NCBI RefSeq assembly: GCF_900537175.1
Contig: NZ_LS999834.1
Location: 623,406 to 687,405 of the forward strand
Direction of reading: 5' to 3'
Length of the DNA: 64,000 nucleotides
Source: Lentilitoribacter sp. Alg239-R112
GTDB taxonomy: Bacteria > Pseudomonadota > Alphaproteobacteria > Rhizobiales > Rhizobiaceae
Below the pieces are notes generated by a model. It saw only the letters and a list, made by a program, of their open reading frames with translations, did no database searches and was not told the origin of the DNA. Of the stretch, positions 1 through 8,201 are shown one piece after another (within the stretch, counting starts at the first letter, position 1; each line of letters begins with the position of its first letter). Position numbers and translations under genes: made by a program.

Positions 1-198
1 CGCATTGGACCAGCATTGCGCGAGCGCGGGTTTACTCTCGTCGGCATCGATGTCATCGGCGACTATATGACTGAAATCAACGTCACATCGCCCACAGGTG
101 TGCGTGAGGTGAAGAAATTTGGCGGCACTGATATTGCAAGCTTATTCTGGGATGCGATTGAAAATCGCAAGAAAAATGGCGGACAATTCGTTCTTTAA
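1..198 (+). CDS. gshB: Glutathione synthetase, C-terminal end (partial)
   Basis: The last 65 codons of a gene that begins before the window. The segment [22 protein letters not shown], then a TGVREV-like stretch, matches the C-terminal end of the ATP-grasp domain of bacterial glutathione synthetase, which joins gamma-glutamylcysteine and glycine in the cytoplasm. The D and N of the GIDVIG and EINVTSP motifs are the usual metal- and substrate-binding positions of this family. The short C-terminal tail ([12 protein letters not shown]) is normal. The identification rests on family recognition of a fragment; the ATP-binding core is not visible here. Confidence 0.85.
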   Translation, partial: RIGPALRERGFTLVGIDVIGDYMTEINVTSPTGVREVKKFGGTDIASLFWDAIENRKKNGGQFVL

Positions 199-356
199 TT
201 GTTCCATTTTCGCAACCAAATACAACTCATCACAACCTGAAATGCAAAAATACAGCATTTTGTTCTCATAATGTTCTTGTTTTTACGACACAAACATGTG
301 TATTGTAAAACCCGATACTCGCAAATAGTGTATTAGAGCACAATATGGGGACGTAA

Positions 357-1889
357 ATGGTTGCGCATGTAAAGACTGTCGCATTTCAGGGAATTGAAGC
401 TCTGCCTGTTGATGTTCAGGTTATGATTTCACCCGGGAAGATTGGCATGCATATTGTTGGCTTGCCAGACAAGGCCGTTGCTGAAAGTCGCGAGCGGGTA
501 CAAGCTGCACTTCATGCATCTGGCTTATCGTTACCTGCGAAAAAAGTTACGATTAATTTAGCGCCCGCTGATCTACCCAAAGAAGGATCCCATTTCGATC
601 TTCCTATTGCGCTTGGTCTAATGGCAGCGATGGATGCAATCCCAAATGATGTTTTGCAGAACTATGTTGTTCTAGGCGAATTATCGCTTGATGGAGCAAT
701 TTCTTACGTTACAGGTTCACTTCCTGCAGCCATCGGTGCCAATGCGATGGATCGTGGTTTAATCTGCCCCGAAGCCTGTGGCGCAGAGGCCGCATGGGCA
801 GATGAAGATATGGATATTTTAGCACCCATAAGCCTGATCTCAATTGCCAACCATTTTCGAGGCACCCAAGTCTTATCGCGGCCAAAACCAGCGCAACGAG
901 CACTTACAACCAACTTACCTGATCTAGCCGACATAAAAGGGCAAGAAACAGCAAAACGCGCATTGGAAGTCGCAGCGGCTGGCGGGCATAATTTACTGAT
1001 GGTTGGTCCGCCTGGTTCTGGAAAATCCATGCTTGCATCCCGTCTTCCATCCATTTTACCACCTCTTACGCCGGCTGAAATGCTCAGTGTGTCGATGGTT
1101 CATTCCATTGCTGGACAATTATCTGGTGGGCATTTAACTGATCAACGTCCATTTCGGTCACCGCATCACTCTGCTACCATGGCAGCAATGGTTGGCGGTG
1201 GTGCAAAAGCACGTCCAGGTGAAGTTTCTATGGCACATAAAGGGGTCTTGTTTTTAGATGAATTTCCAGAATTTTCACCGCAAGTTCTGGATTCCCTGCG
1301 CCAACCTCTGGAAAGTTCACAATCTGTCATCGCACGGGCCAATCACCGCGTGAGTTATCCAGCAGATATTCAACTGATCGCAGCCATGAACCCGTGCCGC
1401 TGCGGCATGGCAGGAGAGCCCGGGCAGACCTGTGCACGTGGTCCACGTTGCCAAACCGACTACCAAGCTCGTATTTCAGGCCCTTTATTAGACCGTATCG
1501 ACCTGCGCATCGAAGTGCCTGCCGTTACGGCAATGGACCTCATACAACCAAAGCCTGCTGAACCAAGTGAGAACGTCGCGAAAAGAGTTTTGCGAGCCCG
1601 GCAGCTGCAAGAACAAAGATATCAAGACCTTAGCCATAGCGATGTTTTAGTCAATGCGCGTTGCCCCACCGCATTGATTGAAAAGGTTGCCCAGCTGGAT
1701 AAGGCTGGAACATCCCTGTTGCAAGAAGCAGCAGAAAAAATGGTGTTTTCTGCTCGCGCTTATCATCGTGTGTTAAAAGTTGCCCGAACGCTTGCCGATT
1801 TAGATAATTCAGACATTGTGGGTCGAATTCATTTAGCAGAAGCGATCTCTTATCGAATTGCAGGTGAACGACTGACACAAGCCGCATAG
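357..1889 (+). CDS. comM: YifB/ComM family Mg-chelatase-like AAA+ ATPase
   Basis: A 510-residue protein of usual family length. An N-terminal Lon/S5-like ChlI domain (about residues 1-165) is followed by an AAA+ Mg-chelatase domain with Walker A GPPGSGKS near residue 218, Walker B VLFLDEFPEF, a Cys-rich insertion (PCRCGMAGEP...CARGPRC) and a C-terminal helical region. ComM proteins are hexameric helicases that help branch migration during integration of transformed DNA. The ATG at 357 has GGGGA five bases upstream. It faces dut convergently with a 12-base gap. Being beside gshB is usual in rhizobia. Whether this organism is transformable cannot be judged from this window. Confidence 0.93.
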   Translation: MVAHVKTVAFQGIEALPVDVQVMISPGKIGMHIVGLPDKAVAESRERVQAALHASGLSLPAKKVTINLAPADLPKEGSHFDLPIALGLMAAMDAIPNDVLQNYVVLGELSLDGAISYVTGSLPAAIGANAMDRGLICPEACGAEAAWADEDMDILAPISLISIANHFRGTQVLSRPKPAQRALTTNLPDLADIKGQETAKRALEVAAAGGHNLLMVGPPGSGKSMLASRLPSILPPLTPAEMLSVSMVHSIAGQLSGGHLTDQRPFRSPHHSATMAAMVGGGAKARPGEVSMAHKGVLFLDEFPEFSPQVLDSLRQPLESSQSVIARANHRVSYPADIQLIAAMNPCRCGMAGEPGQTCARGPRCQTDYQARISGPLLDRIDLRIEVPAVTAMDLIQPKPAEPSENVAKRVLRARQLQEQRYQDLSHSDVLVNARCPTALIEKVAQLDKAGTSLLQEAAEKMVFSARAYHRVLKVARTLADLDNSDIVGRIHLAEAISYRIAGERLTQAA

Positions 1890-1901
1890 TTTATTTATTG
1901 C

Positions 1902-2360
1902 TTAACTTGTTCCCGTTGAACCAAACCCGCCAGTACCGCGAACTGTCTCACTTAGTGCATCAATTTCCCTAACCTTTGCCTGCACCACTGGCGCGACAAC
2001 CATTTGCGCCACGCGCATACCCCGTGTGATTTTAAATGCCTCTTGGCCCAAATTTGCCAGAATGATTTTTACTTCACCTCGATAATCGCTATCGATAGTG
2101 CCAGGCGTATTAAGACACGTGACACCATGCTTTAAGGCCAAGCCCGAACGCGGTCTGATTTGAACCTCAAATCCTTGAGGTATTTCAAAGATAAACCCGG
2201 TTGGCACTAGCGTTCGTCCGGTCGGGGGAATGACAAACGTATCATCCTCTCCAATTGCAGCACGCAAATCCATACCGGCAGAACCTGTCGTTTCATACTC
2301 CGGCAAGGCGATGCCTACGCCATGTGGCAGACGATAAAACCCGATAGTTGGATGGGACAT
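1902..2360 (-). CDS. dut: dUTP diphosphatase (dUTPase)
   Basis: A 152-residue trimeric dUTPase that hydrolyses dUTP to dUMP and pyrophosphate, keeping uracil out of DNA and feeding dTMP synthesis. All five conserved motifs are present in order: [29 protein letters not shown] (with the catalytic Asp), [10 protein letters not shown] and the C-terminal [10 protein letters not shown] arm that closes over the active site. The length is normal and the gene is complete. It is transcribed towards comM and diverges from prfC. Confidence 0.96.
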   Translation of the reverse strand: MSHPTIGFYRLPHGVGIALPEYETTGSAGMDLRAAIGEDDTFVIPPTGRTLVPTGFIFEIPQGFEVQIRPRSGLALKHGVTCLNTPGTIDSDYRGEVKIILANLGQEAFKITRGMRVAQMVVAPVVQAKVREIDALSETVRGTGGFGSTGTS

Positions 2361-2475
2361 TTTATACCCTTATTAATTTCTTTGACATCAACATCCAAAT
2401 TTCCAAACAAGCGTCAATTGCATCTTTCCTGTTTAGAGGTTAGAAGCTTGCTCAATCAACAGGAAATCATTCTAA

Positions 2476-4056
2476 ATGACTGAGACGCTCTCTGAGGCGG
2501 TATCGCGCCGTAGAACTTTTGCGATCATTTCGCACCCAGATGCTGGTAAAACGACTCTCACTGAAAAACTTTTGCTTTTTGGTGGCGCTATTCAGCTTGC
2601 AGGCGAGGTGAAAGCCAAAAAGGACCGTATTCAAACGCGATCCGATTGGATGAAGATCGAACGTGAGCGCGGCATTTCCGTCGTCACATCCGTAATGACA
2701 TTCGAGTATGATGATAAAGTCTATAATCTTCTAGATACACCAGGCCACGAAGACTTCGCCGATGATACATACCGTACATTAACGGCAGTCGATGCGGCTG
2801 TCATGGTTGTAGATGCTGCCAAAGGTATCGAACCTCGAACACTCAAACTTTTTGAAGTTTGTCGTTTGCGCGATATTCCAATTATCACATTTGTAAATAA
2901 GATGGACCGTGAGGCCCGCGACATTTTTGAAATCCTTGACGAGATTGAAGAAAAACTTGCGCTTGATACGGCTCCCATCACATGGCCGATTGGTCAGGGC
3001 AAAACATTTTCTGGCACCTACCACTTAGCTGATAACAGCGTTCGCAAAAATGATAGTGAAACTGAAACGACACCCGTAATTGGGCCAGAGGCTGACAGTG
3101 CAGCAGGTTTGCTTCCTGAAAATGAGCGGGAAGCATTTATTGAATCTTGCGCTCTCGCACAAGAGGCATGTAATCCATTTGATTTAGAAGCCTTTCTTGC
3201 AGGGCATTTATCTCCCGTGTTCTTTGGGTCCGCCTTGCGTAACTTCGGTGTTCGAGACCTAATCAATGCACTTGGGAAGTTCGCACCACCACCTCGTTCT
3301 CAAGTTGCTGATATTAGAACTGTTGAGGCGATAGATCCGAAAATGTCTGCTTTCGTATTTAAAATTCAGGCGAATATGGACCCCAACCACCGAGACCGTA
3401 TCGCATTTGTGCGTGTTTGTTCAGGCCAGCTGAAACGTGGCATGAAAGCTCGCCTTGCCAGAACCGGTAAACTTATGGGGCTATCAGCGCCACAATTCTT
3501 TTTTGCATCTCAACGACAACTTGCAGACACCGCTTATGCTGGCGATGTAGTGGGCATTCCCAATCACGGGACATTACGCATTGGCGATACGTTGACCGAC
3601 GGTGAGGCACTTGTTTTCCAAGGCGTACCAAATTTCGCACCTGAAATATTGCGTCGTGTAAGGCTGGAAGATGCCATGAAAGCCAAGAAGTTGAAGGAAG
3701 CGCTGCAGCAAATGGCCGAGGAAGGCGTCGTGCAGCTCTTTATTCCAGAGGATGGATCACCCGCAATCGTGGGTGTAGTTGGTGCGCTCCAACTTGATGT
3801 ATTGAAAGAACGTTTAAAAGTTGAATACAGCCTTCCGGTTAGCTTTGAATTGGCTAGATTCTCTATTTGCCGCTGGATTTCTGCAGATGATGAAAGTGAT
3901 GTTGACCAATTTATCAAGACCCACCGCGGTGATATTGCACGCGATCTTGATGGCGACCCGGTATTTTTAGCTGCGGACGGCTTTTCATTGAATTATGAAG
4001 CCGACAGGTCACCATCAATTAAGATGGTTGATATTAAAGAATATCAAACTCAATAA
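2476..4056 (+). CDS. prfC: Peptide chain release factor 3
   Basis: A 526-residue translational GTPase that recycles RF1/RF2 from the ribosome after termination. The G domain shows G1 SHPDAGKTT, G3 DTPGHEDF and G4 NKMD. The switch region RGISVVTSV carries the RF3-specific pattern that separates it from EF-G. Domain II and a C-terminal RF3 domain follow. The length matches the family (about 525-530). It stands alone, divergent from dut, with about 140 bases before the peroxiredoxin gene. Confidence 0.95.
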   Translation: MTETLSEAVSRRRTFAIISHPDAGKTTLTEKLLLFGGAIQLAGEVKAKKDRIQTRSDWMKIERERGISVVTSVMTFEYDDKVYNLLDTPGHEDFADDTYRTLTAVDAAVMVVDAAKGIEPRTLKLFEVCRLRDIPIITFVNKMDREARDIFEILDEIEEKLALDTAPITWPIGQGKTFSGTYHLADNSVRKNDSETETTPVIGPEADSAAGLLPENEREAFIESCALAQEACNPFDLEAFLAGHLSPVFFGSALRNFGVRDLINALGKFAPPPRSQVADIRTVEAIDPKMSAFVFKIQANMDPNHRDRIAFVRVCSGQLKRGMKARLARTGKLMGLSAPQFFFASQRQLADTAYAGDVVGIPNHGTLRIGDTLTDGEALVFQGVPNFAPEILRRVRLEDAMKAKKLKEALQQMAEEGVVQLFIPEDGSPAIVGVVGALQLDVLKERLKVEYSLPVSFELARFSICRWISADDESDVDQFIKTHRGDIARDLDGDPVFLAADGFSLNYEADRSPSIKMVDIKEYQTQ

Positions 4057-4167
4057 ATTTGCATCTTGTAGATTTATTTTTCTTGAAACAAAGGGCCACA
4101 ATTTCTACATCTGTTACCTACAATACATGAGGGTCGTACTCTCATAAAATGTTCTGTTTTATTGCAA

Positions 4168-4181
4168 TGACCAATTGGTCA
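4168..4181. promoter_or_regulatory. Perfect 14-bp palindrome upstream of peroxiredoxin gene
   Basis: TGACCAATTGGTCA is a perfect palindrome ending 13 bases before the peroxiredoxin ATG and just ahead of its AGAAGGAG ribosome binding site. Its position in the 5' leader or around the transcription start suits a repressor operator of TetR or GntR type. The regulator is unknown and no such gene is adjacent. Confidence 0.45.
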
Positions 4182-4194
4182 GAAGGAGAAAATA

Positions 4195-4851
4195 ATGTCA
4201 CTTCGCATCAACGATACGGCACCAGATTTTACTGCCGAAACTACACAAGGCACAATTAATTTCCACGAATGGATGGGCGATAGTTGGGCGGTGTTATTTT
4301 CTCACCCAAAAGACTTTACCCCCGTTTGCACCACAGAACTTGGCACAATGGCTGGCATTGCACCTGAGTTTGAAAAACGCAATGTAAAGATCATTGGCAT
4401 CTCCGTTGATCCCGTTGAAAGTCATGAAAAATGGAAAGCTGACATTGCAACAGCTACTGGCCATAATGTTGATTACCCACTGATTGGCGACAAAGATCTA
4501 GCTGTTGCGAAAGCATTTAGTATGTTGCCAGCTTCGGATGGCGATACATCAGAAGGCCGTACTCCGGCAGATAACGCAACAGTTCGTTCAGTGTTCGTCA
4601 TCGGACCTGATAAAAAGGTTAAGTTAGTTCTCACATATCCAATGACAACTGGCAGGAATTTTAATGAAATTCTTCGAGCGATTGATTCCATGCAACTCAC
4701 TGCAACACACAAAGTAGCGACACCTGCAAACTGGGAAAATGGTGATGATGTTATTATCACGCCAGCCGTTTCGAACGAAGAAGCAACTGAAAAATTTGGT
4801 AGCTTTGACACTGTTTTGCCTTACCTGCGCAAAACAAAACAGCCAAAATAA
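4195..4851 (+). CDS. 1-Cys peroxiredoxin (Prx6 type)
   Basis: A 218-residue thiol peroxidase that reduces peroxides in the cytoplasm. The peroxidatic site reads DFTPVCTTELG (PxxxTxxC), near residue 47. The overall length and C-terminal extension (TPANWENGDDVIITPAVSNE) fit the Prx6/1-Cys subgroup, where no resolving Cys is conserved and an external thiol regenerates the enzyme. Indeed no second Cys is seen after the active site. It has a strong AGAAGGAG ribosome binding site, a palindrome in its leader and a rho-independent terminator after it, so it is probably monocistronic. Confidence 0.95.
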   Translation: MSLRINDTAPDFTAETTQGTINFHEWMGDSWAVLFSHPKDFTPVCTTELGTMAGIAPEFEKRNVKIIGISVDPVESHEKWKADIATATGHNVDYPLIGDKDLAVAKAFSMLPASDGDTSEGRTPADNATVRSVFVIGPDKKVKLVLTYPMTTGRNFNEILRAIDSMQLTATHKVATPANWENGDDVIITPAVSNEEATEKFGSFDTVLPYLRKTKQPK

Positions 4852-4870
4852 AACTATCATATCTAATGAA

Positions 4871-4896
4871 AACCGGCGAAATTCGCCGGTTTTTTT
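4871..4896 (+). terminator. Rho-independent terminator after peroxiredoxin
   Basis: ACCGGCGAA and TTCGCCGGT form a 9-bp stem followed by seven T residues on the plus strand. It sits between the convergent peroxiredoxin and pirin genes. A shorter T run (four) on the other strand may let it work in both directions. Confidence 0.88.
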
Positions 4897-4910
4897 GTAA
4901 TGTTTTTTGC

Positions 4911-5813
4911 TTAATCTACAAATGACCCTGATCTAAGATCTCGCATCGCCTGATTGATCTCTTCTTGCGTGTTCATCACGATAGGCCCATGCCAAGCCAC
5001 CGGCTCCTCAATTGGTTTTCCTGAAACTAGCAAGAATCTAATACCCTCTTCACCGGATTGCACAGTAATCTCATCGCCCGTATCGAAAACAACCAAGGTA
5101 CGGTCACCGCTCAGGTCGCGCAGGTGCACTTCCTCCCCTGCGATTTCTTTTTCAATCAGTATGCCCTGCGGTCTAGATGCATCTCGAAATGTACCGGACC
5201 CAGCGAATATATATGCAAAAGCTGATTTATAGGTATCCACTTTAAAACGTTTTCTTGTGAGCGGTGGTACGGAAATATCCAAAAAAGTTGGCTCCGCAGC
5301 AACACCTTCTACTGGGCCAGTTTTACCCCAAAAGTCACCAATAATTACACGCGCAACCGTTCCATCATCCTCTATCACTGTTGGAATTTCTTTAGATGAA
5401 ATATCCTGATATCGCGGGTCAGTCATTTTTAACGCAGATGGCAAGTTTGCCCATAGTTGAAAACCATGCATCTTTCCAGTTGCATCACCATGAGGCATTT
5501 CTTGGTGCATAATTCCGCGACCTGCAGTCATCCATTGCACATCGCCTGCCCTCATACTACCTCGATTGCCAAGACTATCGCCATGTTCGACAGAGCCAGC
5601 AAGCACATACGTAATTGTCTCAATGCCGCGATGGGGGTGCCATGGGAAACCATTCTCATATTTTGCCGGGTCATCATTTCGAAAATCATCGAACAACAAA
5701 AAGGGGTCCGCAAGAGTTGGATCCGTAAATCCAAATGCGCGATGCAAATGCACGCCCGCACCTTCCATCGTAGGTACCGCTTGAGAAGTAGATTTAATTG
5801 GCCTGATAGACAT
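4911..5813 (-). CDS. Pirin family bicupin protein
   Basis: A 300-residue pirin-family protein with the N-terminal cupin metal site visible as FPWHPHRGIETITYVL and a later His/Glu pair in GRGIMHQEMP. Pirins bind iron. Bacterial members have been reported as quercetinase-like dioxygenases or redox sensors, so the substrate here is not known. The C-terminal cupin (about residues 180-290) is intact. The location beside a peroxiredoxin is compatible with a redox role but this is only an inference. Confidence 0.9.
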   Translation of the reverse strand: MSIRPIKSTSQAVPTMEGAGVHLHRAFGFTDPTLADPFLLFDDFRNDDPAKYENGFPWHPHRGIETITYVLAGSVEHGDSLGNRGSMRAGDVQWMTAGRGIMHQEMPHGDATGKMHGFQLWANLPSALKMTDPRYQDISSKEIPTVIEDDGTVARVIIGDFWGKTGPVEGVAAEPTFLDISVPPLTRKRFKVDTYKSAFAYIFAGSGTFRDASRPQGILIEKEIAGEEVHLRDLSGDRTLVVFDTGDEITVQSGEEGIRFLLVSGKPIEEPVAWHGPIVMNTQEEINQAMRDLRSGSFVD

Positions 5814-5939
5814 ATCTTATCCTTCGGTTTAACACCGTTTCTTTGCGTTCTACCGACAACGTATAGATTGCACTCTTCAAAACAAGTCATAGACTAAACG
5901 ACAAATTATTCGCAAAAACGCAACAATAACGGGATTTAC

Positions 5940-6407
5940 TCAAACAAGGTTTGTAAGAGGGATAGCAGTCTCTTCTTTGACTTCTTCCATAATGAAAGAA
6001 GCTGAAACATCTGCAAGTGGTACATTTCCAATTAATTTTTTGTACAGTCTATCATATGCTTTTACATCGCTTACACGTGCGCGAAGAACATAGTCAATCT
6101 CACCCGAGGTTCTATAAAACCCAACAATTTCAGGTATTGTCGATACGGTTTGCTTCAAGCGCTCGAACCAATGATCGTCATGATTGGATGTGCGAATAAA
6201 TATCATGACAGATAAACCACAGCCAGCCATTTCAGCATCAAGCACCGCAACTCGACCCTTGATAATTCCACTCTCCTCAAGCTGTTTTAGTCGACGCCAG
6301 CATGTATTGCGGGGAACACCTGTCTTCTCAGACAGAGCCTCTACAGACAGAGTGCCATCTTTCTGTAATTCATTCAAAATTCGGGAATCTTGTTCGCTTA
6401 TTTTCAT
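5940..6407 (-). CDS. Lrp/AsnC family transcriptional regulator
   Basis: A 155-residue protein with an N-terminal winged helix-turn-helix (DSRILNELQKDGTLSVEALSEKTG, then PRNTCWRRLKQLEESGIIKG) and a C-terminal RAM/ligand-binding domain. Members usually sense amino acids and form octameric discs. The product would bind DNA in the cytoplasm; the effector is unknown. A near-palindrome lies 5 bases upstream of the ATG, and no clear Shine-Dalgarno sequence is seen. It diverges from the small DUF6356-like gene. Confidence 0.93.
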   Translation of the reverse strand: MKISEQDSRILNELQKDGTLSVEALSEKTGVPRNTCWRRLKQLEESGIIKGRVAVLDAEMAGCGLSVMIFIRTSNHDDHWFERLKQTVSTIPEIVGFYRTSGEIDYVLRARVSDVKAYDRLYKKLIGNVPLADVSASFIMEEVKEETAIPLTNLV

Positions 6408-6411
6408 GGTA

Positions 6412-6429
6412 ATGGGATATATATCTCAT
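6412..6429. promoter_or_regulatory. Possible Lrp/AsnC autoregulatory operator
   Basis: ATGGGATATATATCTCAT is an 18-bp palindrome with 8 of 9 pairs matching, placed between the Lrp/AsnC start codon and the divergent small gene. A related AT-rich stretch, ATATTGAGACAT, follows at about 6450-6461. AsnC-family proteins commonly bind such AT-rich repeats at their own promoter. The assignment is inferred from position and symmetry only. Confidence 0.35.
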
Positions 6430-6509
6430 TTTTTCGCGCACATCTAGATATATTGAGACATCATTCCCAAGAAATATTGTTATAATGGATGTATCAAGGG
6501 GAGCAAAAT

Positions 6510-6719
6510 ATGCAAAAACTTATAAATGCATTCATCGAACATCCACAATCAGTTGACGAGACCTATTGGCAGCACATGTTATTTGCCGGCAGTTTCTCAT
6601 ATAAATTAACGCTGGCCGCAATGGCTGCGATGGTCCACGCTATTTTCCCATTTCTATTTGAGAAAACAGCAAGCACAATTCTTCAAGGCCTCGTTAATAA
6701 GATGCACAATCGATCTTAA
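6510..6719 (+). CDS. Small DUF6356-like protein
   Basis: A 69-residue protein, MQKLINAFIEHPQSVDETYW onward. The pattern FxxHPxSVxETYxxH, then a hydrophobic stretch with AMVHAIFPFLFEKTAS, is what I recall for DUF6356, a small alphaproteobacterial family of unknown function. The middle segment (about residues 25-52) is hydrophobic enough to be membrane-associated. The ATG at 6510 is preferred over the in-frame ATG at 6489 because AAGGGGAG lies six bases upstream of it. Function is unknown. Confidence 0.75.
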   Translation: MQKLINAFIEHPQSVDETYWQHMLFAGSFSYKLTLAAMAAMVHAIFPFLFEKTASTILQGLVNKMHNRS

Positions 6720-6735
6720 CAAAACAGGGATATTA

Positions 6736-8142
6736 CTAGATTGAAATTCCTGAAAGTTTCAACGCGATATATTCAACCAAACGACTGGCAACCTGCGATT
6801 TACTCAGATCCGGCCAATCCTGAACATTATCCTTAGAAATAATTTTCACCCTATTTCGATCGCCACCCATAATGCCAGTTTCCGGTGATACATCATTTGC
6901 AACAATTAAGTCCGCACCCTTGCGCTTAAGTTTTGATGTTGCATTATTGACGAGATTCTGCGTCTCTGCTGCAAAACCAACGACAATTTCAGGTCTTTGC
7001 TTATGATGTCCGACAGTTTTTAAGATATCCGGATTTTCAACCAATTCAAAATTTGGGACAGATTTCCCCTTCTGTTTTTTAATTTTTTCACCCGCCTCAC
7101 CTTTTACGCGCCAGTCTGCAACTGCTGCGACCATAATGGCGATATCAACAGGAAGAAGCTGTTCAACAACATCCAACATTTCTTCAGCACGCTCTACGCG
7201 CACAACATCAACGCCATAAGGGTCAGGAATATCTACTGGACCGGAAATTAGCTTTACTTTAGCGCCAGCTCTTGAAAGCGCTGCGGCAATAGCATGCCCT
7301 TGCTTACCAGAAGAACGATTGGCAATATAGCGTACGGGATCAATCGGCTCGTGGGTAGGGCCGGACGTCACAATTGCCGTTTTGCCGAGCAATGGCTGAG
7401 GGCGATCATCAAGAAGTTCATTTGCCGCCATCGCAATAGACAACTCATCAGCGAGACGCCCTTTGCCTGCCTCGCCACTTTCTGCCATCTCGCCAGCCTC
7501 AGGTTCAATCACATGAACACCATCTTGCTTAAGTGCCATCAAGTTTCGCTGAGTTGCTTTATTCATCCACATCTGAGGGTTCATTGCAGGCGCAATGAGA
7601 ATAGGCTTATTCGTGGCAAGCAAAATTGTCGAAGCAAGATCATCGGCTATACCATTGGCCATTTTTGCCATAATGTTAGCTGTTGCTGGAGCAACCAACA
7701 CAAGATCACAGTCTCGTGCCAAGCGGATATGGCCTACATCTTGTTCATCTTCACGCGAAAAAAGCTCCGTATAAACATGATCGGCAGCAAGCGCGCCGAC
7801 CGATAGTGGTGTGATAAATTCTTGCGCACCATTTGTCATAACAGGCCTTACAGACACACCCCGCTCGCGCAAGCGACGAATGAGATTAAGCGATTTATAG
7901 GCAGCAATACCACCAGTAATAATAAGAAGTACTCGCTTTCCATCTAACGCAGGCATATCGTGGACATTAGAAGGCGTGGGCATCGGCGAGGAAACGGACA
8001 TAGTAGGCTCCCCTGTTGACTCATCTAATCCCGCCAGCAAAAGACGCATCTCCTCTTCCATTGATCTACCATTTGCAGCAGCCTGCTCGCGCAGTTTTTG
8101 CTTTATCTCAGGATCAAGATTCCGAATTGTTAAACTAGCCAT
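6736..8142 (-). CDS. coaBC: CoaBC bifunctional enzyme with N-terminal RHH domain
   Basis: The enzyme makes 4'-phosphopantetheine for coenzyme A by ligating cysteine to phosphopantothenate (CoaB) and decarboxylating the product with FMN (CoaC). From the chosen ATG it is 468 residues. Residues 1-40 (MASLTIRNLDPEIKQKLREQ, then AAANGRSMEEEMRLLLAG) look like a FitA-type ribbon-helix-helix DNA-binding domain of antitoxins. A Pro/Ser-rich linker follows, then CoaC from about residue 67 (KRVLLIITGGIAAYK, PAMNPQMW) and CoaB (TSGPTHEPIDPVRYI, NRSSGKQG). The start at 8142 is chosen because MASLTIRN is the canonical RHH beginning and GGAAG precedes it. The TTG and ATG codons upstream would give nine or five extra residues. 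A promoter and an inverted repeat lie just upstream. Confidence 0.93.
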   Translation of the reverse strand: MASLTIRNLDPEIKQKLREQAAANGRSMEEEMRLLLAGLDESTGEPTMSVSSPMPTPSNVHDMPALDGKRVLLIITGGIAAYKSLNLIRRLRERGVSVRPVMTNGAQEFITPLSVGALAADHVYTELFSREDEQDVGHIRLARDCDLVLVAPATANIMAKMANGIADDLASTILLATNKPILIAPAMNPQMWMNKATQRNLMALKQDGVHVIEPEAGEMAESGEAGKGRLADELSIAMAANELLDDRPQPLLGKTAIVTSGPTHEPIDPVRYIANRSSGKQGHAIAAALSRAGAKVKLISGPVDIPDPYGVDVVRVERAEEMLDVVEQLLPVDIAIMVAAVADWRVKGEAGEKIKKQKGKSVPNFELVENPDILKTVGHHKQRPEIVVGFAAETQNLVNNATSKLKRKGADLIVANDVSPETGIMGGDRNRVKIISKDNVQDWPDLSKSQVASRLVEYIALKLSGISI

Positions 8143-8156
8143 AACGCTTCCCATAT

Positions 8157-8171
8157 GATTGCAATGCAATC
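8157..8171. promoter_or_regulatory. Inverted repeat operator at coaBC promoter
   Basis: GATTGCA-A-TGCAATC is a perfect 7-bp inverted repeat with a one-base centre, immediately downstream of the coaBC -10 box and covering the likely transcription start. A third copy of the half-site TGCAATC lies at 8197-8203 over the -35 box. Ribbon-helix-helix antitoxins bind short inverted repeats at their own promoters, so the N-terminal domain of CoaBC is the obvious candidate ligand (inference). Confidence 0.6.
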
Positions 8172-8172
8172 A

Positions 8173-8201
8173 ATTATAAGAATTTTACGCCATCATTGCA
8201 A
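8173..8201 (-). promoter_or_regulatory. coaBC promoter, sigma-70 type
   Basis: On the minus strand, TTGCAA (8201-8196), a 17-base spacer and a perfect TATAAT (8178-8173) lie 30-60 bases ahead of the coaBC ATG. The -35 box starts right at the end of ubiB, so coaBC has its own promoter although it follows ubiE-ubiB in the same direction. Confidence 0.7.

Noticed and set aside
6736..8142. Toxin-antitoxin pair suggested by the FitA-like domain
   Set aside because: No PIN-domain toxin or other toxin gene is adjacent; the domain is part of the CoaBC reading frame.
8142..8169. Upstream TTG and ATG starts for coaBC
   Set aside because: They would place the start inside the inverted repeat and the likely transcription start; the ATG at 8142 fits the RHH domain and ribosome binding site better.
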